DNA of 64,000 bases from contig NZ_JBCDMV010000031.1 in NCBI RefSeq assembly GCF_038433135.1, positions 1 through 64,000 on the forward strand. The letters run 5' to 3'. The stretch's first letter is position 1; every line of letters begins with the position of its first letter. Of the stretch, positions 58,507 to 64,000 are shown piece after piece. This DNA is from Luteococcus sp038433135. Lineage in GTDB: Bacteria > Actinomycetota > Actinomycetes > Propionibacteriales > Propionibacteriaceae. Both the position numbers and the translations under genes were made by a program. The notes under the pieces were generated by a model. The model was not told where the DNA came from. It made no database searches and was given only the letters and a program-made list of their open reading frames with translations.

Positions 58507-59448
58507 CTACTGGCGACGGAAGGTGAGGGTAATCCCCTTGCCCTTCAGTACCAGTTCCTGATCCGATCGCAACACGGACAGCGGCTGGGAACTGGCCGTG
58601 ATCACGCGAAAGCCCCGCAGGGCATGAGCCGCGAGGACGGTGGGTTCAATCGCGCCGCCCGCCCCGCCCACCTTGCAGTCGGTGAAGGTGACCTTGCTGC
58701 CGGTGACCGCGTACTGGCAGTCGAAGGGGTTGAGCGGGTCCTTGCCGGTGGCACGGTCATCGGCCATCACCAGCTGGGTCTCGATGGCGGAGACGTCGTG
58801 GTGGCCGTCGGAATCAGTCATCTCCACCAGGCGCCAGCTGCCCTCCACCGGAATGCGCGGCCTAATCGAGCTCGTGCTCTGGTCAGTGAAGGTGAGGGTG
58901 CGGCTGTCCACCCGCCAGGTCATGGTGTTGCCGGTCACGCTGACCCGAATCTTCTCGTTGGGAAGCCCCACCAGGGTGTTGGTGCCTTCCACCCAGCCCG
59001 GCGGTGCGCTCGGAACCCCAGGCATCCCCACCTGGCCGCCCTGAATGGTGAGGGAGTCGCCGGAGAGTCGATAGGAGCTGATCATCCGGAAGCCCACGTC
59101 GTCGGTGACGGTGACCTTTTCGCCGTCCAGCCGCACGACCACCGTGGCGGCGCTGGTGTCGACCCAACTCCCGGACTCGTCGGTGACCGAGGTCAGCAGC
59201 CAGTCGGTGCCGGTGAGGGGTGCCGCGCTGGGGTTGCCGAGCGGGTCGGGCCACGGATCCGGATTTGCCTGGCGCCGCGCCCAGAGCGCCGCACCACCAG
59301 ACAGCATCAGCAGGGCAAGGGCCACCACCAGGGGCGTGACCCAACGGGGGTGGCGGCGGGCCGAGGAGATGATCCGCGCGCCGTCCAGTGGCTCTTCGCC
59401 GTGCTCGCCCAGGCCGTGCAGGGCTTCCAACAGCTCGTCGTCAGGCAT
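58507..59448 (-). CDS. Single-pass membrane protein with META-like domains, sigma-factor partner
   Basis: A 313-residue protein. A short cytosolic N-terminus (residues 1-35, DDELLEALHGLGEHGEEPLDGARI) is followed by one membrane helix (36-55) and an extracellular region with two repeats of a META/HslJ-like pattern (LTGTDWLLTSVTDESGSW and VEGSWRLVEMTDSDGHH). The start overlaps the sigma factor stop, so it is probably an anti-sigma or sensor partner. There is no classical zinc anti-sigma motif. Confidence 0.6.
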   Translation of the reverse strand: MPDDELLEALHGLGEHGEEPLDGARIISSARRHPRWVTPLVVALALLMLSGGAALWARRQANPDPWPDPLGNPSAAPLTGTDWLLTSVTDESGSWVDTSAATVVVRLDGEKVTVTDDVGFRMISSYRLSGDSLTIQGGQVGMPGVPSAPPGWVEGTNTLVGLPNEKIRVSVTGNTMTWRVDSRTLTFTDQSTSSIRPRIPVEGSWRLVEMTDSDGHHDVSAIETQLVMADDRATGKDPLNPFDCQYAVTGSKVTFTDCKVGGAGGAIEPTVLAAHALRGFRVITASSQPLSVLRSDQELVLKGKGITLTFRRQ

Positions 59449-59929
59449 CGGGGGCCTCCTTCAGGTTCTCACGCAGCGTCGCCAGCCCGCGGGTGCACAG
59501 CGAACGGACCGCCGCGGGGGTGCACTGCAACACGGCGGCGGCGTCGGCCGTCGAGTAGTCGTGGACGTGGCACAGCACCAGCGCCTCGCGCTGCCGGGTG
59601 GGCAGGGCGGCCAGCGCCTGGGTGAGCCAGAGCCGGTCCAGCACCGCGCCATCACCGGGCGGCGCGGGTGGTGCCGGCGGGGTCTCGGTGGCGCGCTCCC
59701 GGTTCCAGAAGCGCTGGCCATTGCGGTGCTGTCGCCGGATCACGATGGTGTGCAGGTAGGCCACCGGATCCTCAATGGTGCAGCGCTCCCAACGCTTCCA
59801 GAGCTCGGTGAGCGCGTCCTGGGCAAGATCCTGGCCGGCGGGCCGGTTGCCGGCCACCAGAATGGCGAAGTTCACCAGATCCGCGGAGTGGTCGTGGCAG
59901 AGCTGTTCGAACTCGGTCCGTGTGCCCAT
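59441..59929 (-). CDS. ECF RNA polymerase sigma factor (SigE family)
   Basis: A 162-residue sigma factor. Region 2 is LVNFAILVAGNRPAGQDLAQDALTELWKRWERC. Region 4 is ALPTRQREALVLCHVHDYSTADAAAVLQCTPAAVRSLCTRGLATLRENL. The ATG at 59929 follows GAGGAGG. It overlaps its membrane partner gene by eight bases. The SigE-like (Streptomyces SigE family, about 170 aa) assignment fits the length and the RSLCTRGLATL ending. Confidence 0.88.
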   Translation of the reverse strand: MGTRTEFEQLCHDHSADLVNFAILVAGNRPAGQDLAQDALTELWKRWERCTIEDPVAYLHTIVIRRQHRNGQRFWNRERATETPPAPPAPPGDGAVLDRLWLTQALAALPTRQREALVLCHVHDYSTADAAAVLQCTPAAVRSLCTRGLATLRENLKEAPDA

Positions 59930-60026
59930 CGCACCTCCTCTGGCTGGCCCCTTCACCCATCATGAGGCGCCGGGCGGGCCGACGTGAGCGCTCGAAACCA
60001 GAGAAATCCCCGGGGCTGGACGATCG

Positions 60027-60118
60027 TTTCCGAGAACCGACCTCCAGAATCACACCCGGCGGTGTTTCTGAGCGGAGCGGACTGTGGACGGACCAAGATC
60101 TGGAGGTCAATTCTCGGA
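60027..60118 (+). repeat. Dispersed inverted-repeat element, copy E
   Basis: A 92-bp copy with left arm TTCCGAGAACCGACCTCCAG and right arm (complement) TTCCGAGAATTGACCTCCAG. The arms pair almost completely. It lies upstream of the sigma factor gene (minus strand) and downstream of the EamA gene. Confidence 0.85.
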
Positions 60119-60133
60119 AGTGGCGGCAGGATA

Positions 60134-60164
60134 CCCCTCGACGGGCTCGGGGGCCGTGGTCACC
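60134..60164 (-). repeat. GAGCCTGTCGAGG-type intergenic repeat, inverted copy
   Basis: CCCCTCGACGGGCTCGGGGG followed by CCGTGGTCACC, the reverse complement (two changes) of the sequence at 22130-22157. It sits next to the dispersed element copy E. Confidence 0.55.
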
Positions 60165-60214
60165 AAGGGGAATGTTGACGGGCCCGGGCGCGGGGACCCT
60201 TGTGGGACGCGGGT

Positions 60215-61135
60215 CTACAGACCCGGCGGCTCGGTGTGGGGCGTCGGATCGGGATGGTCCTGGCGCCGGCGCAGCGCCCGATTGCCGACACCCAGCGCCA
60301 GTAGTACCCCCGCGACGGTGATCACGGCCCCCACGATGCCCAGCGGGGTGGGCACCTCGCCGTTGTAGAGCCAGGCGGTGACGGCGCCGATCACCGGCAC
60401 GAACATTGACCAGGGTGCCACCGTGGCGGCGGAATGCCTGCTCAGCAAGAGGTTCCAGATGCCATAGCCCAGCATGGAGGCGGCATAGGCGACGAAGGCC
60501 ACACCGGCCAGGGATCGCATGCTGGCCTGCTCGATCGCGGCCCAGGCGCTGGCCGGGCTCCCCTCCAGCCAGAAGGAGGCCAGCAGCAGCGGCACGGGTG
60601 GCACCAGCGCCGACCAGACCACCAGCGAGAAGCCGCTGCGCGGAGGATGCCGACGGGTGATCACATTGCCACAGGCCCAGCTGGCGGCCGCGGCGACGCA
60701 CAACAGGAAGGGCAGGGCCGGTGCCGCCGCCACATACTGTGCCCCGACGACGGCCATGCCCAGCAGGCCGATCAGGATGCCCGCCACCTGCGCCCGGTTC
60801 GGCCGTTCCCGCAACAGCATCGCCGCGATCACCACGGTGAACAGGGTCTGAACCTGCAGCACCAGCGACGCCAGCCCGGCGGGCATCCCCAGCATCATGC
60901 CGGTGTAGAGCAGCCCGAACTGCAGCGCGCCCATCGTCAGCCCGGAAAAGAGCACCGGCCAGAAACCCATCCGCGGCCGCGGCACCAGGAAGACCGCGGG
61001 CAGGGCCACCAGGGCGAAGCGCAGAGCAGCCATCAACAGCGGGGGCAGGCTCTCCATCGCGATCTTGGCGCCGACGAAGTTCACGCCCCAGACCAGGATT
61101 ACCAGCATCGCCAGGCCGACGTCGCGTCGTGGCAT
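60215..61135 (-). CDS. EamA/DMT family transporter
   Basis: A 306-residue membrane protein with ten helices in two EamA halves (LAMLVILVWGVNFVGAKIAMESLPPLLMAALRF and FLLCVAAAASWACGNVITRR). Members export amino acids or metabolites; the closest pattern is the YdcZ/EamA cysteine/O-acetylserine exporter class, but the substrate is not determined. ATG 61135 follows GGGAGG. The frame runs further upstream, but that part overlaps the PI-PLC gene region and has no start signal. Confidence 0.85.
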   Translation of the reverse strand: MPRRDVGLAMLVILVWGVNFVGAKIAMESLPPLLMAALRFALVALPAVFLVPRPRMGFWPVLFSGLTMGALQFGLLYTGMMLGMPAGLASLVLQVQTLFTVVIAAMLLRERPNRAQVAGILIGLLGMAVVGAQYVAAAPALPFLLCVAAAASWACGNVITRRHPPRSGFSLVVWSALVPPVPLLLASFWLEGSPASAWAAIEQASMRSLAGVAFVAYAASMLGYGIWNLLLSRHSAATVAPWSMFVPVIGAVTAWLYNGEVPTPLGIVGAVITVAGVLLALGVGNRALRRRQDHPDPTPHTEPPGL

Positions 61136-61218
61136 CAGGTCCTCCCTGGTCGGCTGGTGCTCGGATCGCCTCAATGTAGCGGGTGGGACGCCCCCGCGTG
61201 GCGGTGTCCGCGGCTGCC

Positions 61219-62115
61219 TCAGAGGTTGCGGCGCCAGAGCTGGGCGGACTGCTCGTCGGTGATGAAATCCAGCAGCACCACGCCATTGCGCTCGGGGAGG
61301 TGGCCGGTGCCCCGGGCGGGCAGCTCGTCGAAATGCGTGGCCAGGGCCGGTTCGAGCAGCTTGGCGGCGCCCAGGGGGGTCAGCCGGACGCCATTGGAGG
61401 AGGCGTGCACGCTCCACATCCGGCCATCGCCACGGGCGGCGCGGGCCCGACGCAGGTGGTCGGTGACCCCGGGCCACTTGCGCCCCTCCCAGCAGCGACG
61501 GCTGTCGATCCGCCAGTCGTCGGCCACCTGCCAGGTGCGGTGGTCCAGCCCCGCGAAGCCGGCGCTGCGGGTGACCACCACCACCTTGCCGCGGGCCTGC
61601 GCCAAGGTGGGCACCCGTCGGGAATCACGCAGCAGGCCACGAAAGCGGGTGCGGATGCCGGCCCAGCTGCGGGCCAGCTCGGCCGCGTCGCTGCGCGAGT
61701 ACTCCTGGGTGAGGCAGAGCAACACGCTCTCGGTGGGGTGGGCCAGCAGGAAGTCCTGGCACGCCTCCAACACGTCGTCGAGCGTCAGCCGTTGGAAGAA
61801 CTGGTTGTGGTGGATCCGGAAAGTGCCGCGGTGGTGCCTCACCCGGATGTCCAGGTAGCGCACCCCGGCGTCGAGTTGCTCCCGGACCGGGCGGGACTGG
61901 CACGCGACCCAGCGGCCGCCACGGGTGGCCCCGGAATTGTGGGTGCCGGGAATCGTCAGGCAGTCCAGTCGCAGCGAGGGATCGAGCGCGCCCATCCATT
62001 CCTGCCCCAGCACGGGGCGGGGCGGCCTGGCTCGGCGGGGCTGCAGCGGCTGGAGGGGCTGGCGAAGGGGAGCAATCGGGGCAAGGGCACTGCCGTCGAG
62101 TCCTCGCAAGCTCAT
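61219..62115 (-). CDS. PI-PLC X-domain phosphodiesterase-like protein
   Basis: About 298 residues from the ATG at 62115 (a GTG at 62130 is also possible). The TIM-barrel X domain of bacterial phosphatidylinositol phospholipases is recognised from IPGTHNSGA (first catalytic His), VRYLDIRVRHHRGTFRIHHNQFF (second His), CLTQEYSRS and a late GVVLLDFITDEQSAQL. Bacterial enzymes cleave PI or GPI anchors without Ca2+. No signal peptide is visible, only a Pro/Arg/Leu-rich N-terminus (PLRQPLQPLQPRRARPPRP), so secretion is doubtful. Confidence 0.75.
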   Translation of the reverse strand: MSLRGLDGSALAPIAPLRQPLQPLQPRRARPPRPVLGQEWMGALDPSLRLDCLTIPGTHNSGATRGGRWVACQSRPVREQLDAGVRYLDIRVRHHRGTFRIHHNQFFQRLTLDDVLEACQDFLLAHPTESVLLCLTQEYSRSDAAELARSWAGIRTRFRGLLRDSRRVPTLAQARGKVVVVTRSAGFAGLDHRTWQVADDWRIDSRRCWEGRKWPGVTDHLRRARAARGDGRMWSVHASSNGVRLTPLGAAKLLEPALATHFDELPARGTGHLPERNGVVLLDFITDEQSAQLWRRNL

Positions 62116-62205
62116 GGGCCGAGCTTTCACCGTTCGGATGGCGGGAGTCCGGCGCCCGGATGACGGCTGGTTGAACTTCGGGTGTGGGGCTGATCGCCGC
62201 TCGGG

Positions 62206-62820
62206 TCAGGTGGGCGCAATCATCGAGTGCAGCACCAGCCCCAACTGTTCGGCGGCGGCGGGGGAGGCGGAGCTCTCGCCGCGGATCAGCTGGTCGAGCG
62301 CGGTCTGGTCATAGACGGCGTGCAGCAGTGAGATGGCCTGCTCGGTGTCCACCGTGAGCCGCAGCCCGGCGGAGCGCAGGCCGTCGCCCACCAGCCCGGC
62401 GAAGAGCGGCGTGACCCCGGCCTCGAAGGCGTTGAAGGCCCCCCGCAGGGCCGGTTCCCGGGCGGCGTAGAGCCGCAGCTCGCTCATCACCAGCACCGTG
62501 TTGGCGTCCTCGCCGGCCGCGGCAATGAACTGGCGCAGGGTCTCAGAGATCCGTTCCGGCAGGTCCAAGCTGGCGTCCATCCGCTCGATCGCCGAGCGCG
62601 CGGCCACCAGGTGCCGGTCGCACAGCGTCTCCAGGATGGCGATGCACAGCTCGTCCTTGGAGTCGAAATTGGAGTAGAAAGCGCCCCGCGTGAAGCCCGC
62701 CGCCTCGCAGATCTCCTCGACGCTGGCCCCCAGCACACCCTTGCGCGCGATCACCGGGATGGCGGCCGCCACCAGCCGCTCGCGGGTTGCCGCCCGACGG
62801 GCGGAGGTGGGGGTGCTCAC
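62206..62820 (-). CDS. TetR family regulator of the adjacent MmpL gene
   Basis: A 204-residue repressor. The HTH is GVLGASVEEICEAAGFTRGAFYSNFDSKDEL (about residues 30-60); the helical ligand domain follows. GTG 62820 has AAAGGA five bases upstream; the frame continues further but over promoter sequence. It is divergent from an MmpL transporter, the usual layout of a ligand-responsive efflux switch. Confidence 0.85.
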   Translation of the reverse strand: MSTPTSARRAATRERLVAAAIPVIARKGVLGASVEEICEAAGFTRGAFYSNFDSKDELCIAILETLCDRHLVAARSAIERMDASLDLPERISETLRQFIAAAGEDANTVLVMSELRLYAAREPALRGAFNAFEAGVTPLFAGLVGDGLRSAGLRLTVDTEQAISLLHAVYDQTALDQLIRGESSASPAAAEQLGLVLHSMIAPT

Positions 62821-62877
62821 GGGGATCCTTTCGGGGTCGACTTCGATTGGAAGGCTATGACGGGTTGAGTACACTCC

Positions 62878-62890
62878 TGTATCGGATACA
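62878..62890. promoter_or_regulatory. TetR operator between tetR and mmpL
   Basis: TGTATCGGATACA is a 13-bp palindrome. A second TGTATCG half-site follows at about 62894 and TACACT precedes it. It lies in the divergent promoter region and is a strong candidate site for autoregulation. Confidence 0.6.
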
Positions 62891-62944
62891 CCACTGTATC
62901 GAACATCATAGGACCCACCGTCCGCACTGCCGCACTGGAGAGTC

Positions 62945-64000
62945 ATGTCTTCCTTCCTGTACCGCCTGGGCCGCGCCTGCTACCGGCACAGCCGTCGCGT
63001 GCTCGCGCTCTGGCTGGCGGTGCTGGTGGTCTTCGGCGCCCTGACCGCGGTCTTCGGCGGCAAGTACAGCGACAACTTCTCCATCCCCGGCGCACCCTCG
63101 CAGGTGGCGCTGGACAAGCTGCACCTGACCTTCCCCGAGGCGGCCGCCATGTCCGCCAATGCCCTGGTCATCCTGCCCGAGGGGACGACGACGAAGGATG
63201 CGGCCGCCCAAGCGGGGATCGAGCGAGTGGTGAAGAGCTTCGGCACCGACGCGATGGTCACCCGGGTCACCAGCCCCTACGACAAGATGACCACCGGCCT
63301 GCTCAGCGACGACGGCCGCGCCGCCATGGTGCGGCTGCAACTGGACCGGACGATGGCGACCATGACCGACGCGGACCGGGCGCAGCTGGTGGACGTCGGC
63401 AAGCGGCTGGAGGCCGAACTGCCCGCCGGCGCCGAGATCAACCTGGGCGGCCAGGCCTATGCCGTCGAGGTGCCCACGATGGCCGCCACGGAAGGGCTCG
63501 GCCTGATCATCGCGCTGGTGGTGCTCTTCGGCACCCTCGGCTCGATGATCGCGGCCGGGCTGCCGCTGCTGACCGCGGTACTGGGCGTCGCCCTGTCGAT
63601 GTGCCTGATCATGCTGGCCGCGGGCCTGGCTGATGTGAACTCCACCACCCCGATGCTGGCGGTGATGCTGGGTCTGGCCGTCGGCATCGACTATGCGCTG
63701 TTCATCCTCTCCCGGCACCGCGAACAGCTGCGCGGCACCCCGGAGCACCCGGGCCTGGACCCGGAGGAGTCCACCGCGCAGGCCGTCGCCACCGCCGGAT
63801 CCGCCGTGGTCTTCGCCGGCCTGACGGTGTGCATCGCGCTGATCGGGCTGGGGTTGGCCAACATCCCCTTCCTGACGGTGATGGGCGCCTTTGCCGCCGT
63901 CGCCGTCGCGCTGGCCGTGGTGATCGCACTCACCGCACTGCCCGCCTTCATGGGGATGCTGGGCGAGAAGATGCGTCCGCATGCCCGCAGGGTCAAGGCC
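62945..64000 (+). CDS. MmpL/RND family transporter (partial, runs off the right edge)
   Basis: The first 352 codons are in the window with no stop. It begins MSSFLYRLGRACYRHSRRVLALWLAVLVVF, an MmpL-type first helix. An extracellular porter domain follows (FSIPGAPSQVALDKLHLTFPEAAAMSANALVILPEG, residues about 40-175). A cluster of helices then carries LAVMLGLAVGIDYALFILSRHREQLR, the conserved cytosolic turn with the proton-relay region. Likely lipid or drug export driven by the proton gradient, regulated by the divergent TetR. Confidence 0.88.
   Translation, partial: MSSFLYRLGRACYRHSRRVLALWLAVLVVFGALTAVFGGKYSDNFSIPGAPSQVALDKLHLTFPEAAAMSANALVILPEGTTTKDAAAQAGIERVVKSFGTDAMVTRVTSPYDKMTTGLLSDDGRAAMVRLQLDRTMATMTDADRAQLVDVGKRLEAELPAGAEINLGGQAYAVEVPTMAATEGLGLIIALVVLFGTLGSMIAAGLPLLTAVLGVALSMCLIMLAAGLADVNSTTPMLAVMLGLAVGIDYALFILSRHREQLRGTPEHPGLDPEESTAQAVATAGSAVVFAGLTVCIALIGLGLANIPFLTVMGAFAAVAVALAVVIALTALPAFMGMLGEKMRPHARRVKA

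Noticed and set aside
1..64000. tRNA, rRNA, CRISPR arrays, riboswitches, prophage or transposase genes
   Set aside because: Scanned by eye for T-loop motifs, regular spacer arrays, known aptamer cores and integrase/transposase motifs; none found. Covariance-model searches could still reveal small RNAs.

Overview
The window is GC-rich (about two thirds G+C by eye), with dense genes, ATGA/GTGA/TGATG start-stop overlaps and several GTG starts. This is typical of a high-GC actinobacterium. A GH101 endo-alpha-N-acetylgalactosaminidase next to a GH112 galacto-N-biose phosphorylase, plus a sialidase and a sialic acid operon, suggests a host-associated member of the Propionibacteriaceae (Cutibacterium/Arachnia-like). 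That placement is inference from gene content; no rRNA or tRNA gene is visible.

Layout. 0.3-10.6 kb: ordinary metabolism and transport (M20 deacylase, APC permease, NifX-like protein, Na+/proline symporter, lipB-lipA, MFS exporter, old yellow enzyme). 10.8-14.9 kb: an odd region-4-like HTH gene with its own intrinsic terminator, then a MacB/FtsX-type ABC exporter. 15.5-22.0 kb: a glycogen-debranching-type enzyme divergent from a LacI regulator and a CUT1 sugar ABC transporter. 22.2-38.3 kb: a galacto-N-biose (Gal-beta1,3-GalNAc) island with galE, a phosphohexomutase, a sugar-1-P nucleotidyltransferase, a GHMP kinase, a ROK regulator, secreted GH101, GH112 phosphorylase and a CUT1 transporter. 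38.3-40.2 kb: a NarL/DesK-type two-component system. 40.4-51.1 kb: a sialic acid module (secreted sialidase, GntR repressor, Dpp/Sat-type ABC transporter with a permease-ATPase fusion, nanA, nanK, nanE). 51.3-64 kb: DUF1349, an unrecognised 625-aa protein, DUF1846, hemerythrin, a K+ channel, an ECF sigma factor with a membrane partner, EamA, a PI-PLC-domain protein, and TetR with an MmpL transporter that runs off the right edge.

How the parts work together. The sialidase would uncap O-glycans and GH101 would release the core-1 disaccharide. The CUT1 importer would bring it in and GH112 would split it to Gal-1-P and GalNAc. The GHMP kinase, nucleotidyltransferase, a GalE with a small gatekeeper residue (Ser298) and the mutase could route both sugars to UDP-sugars and hexose phosphates. 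This differs from the bifidobacterial LnpABCD route, which uses an APH-type NahK and a GalT-like enzyme. Sialic acid released at the same time would enter through the Sat-type transporter and NanA/K/E.

Two candidate regulons can be read directly. TTCG-N9-CGAACATAT recurs at the GH101, GH112 and mutase promoters (likely the ROK regulator). ATCAGAC-RTCCGAT recurs at the sialidase and transporter promoters (likely the GntR regulator). Five copies of a 90-102 bp intergenic inverted-repeat element, all in the same orientation, are scattered through the window.
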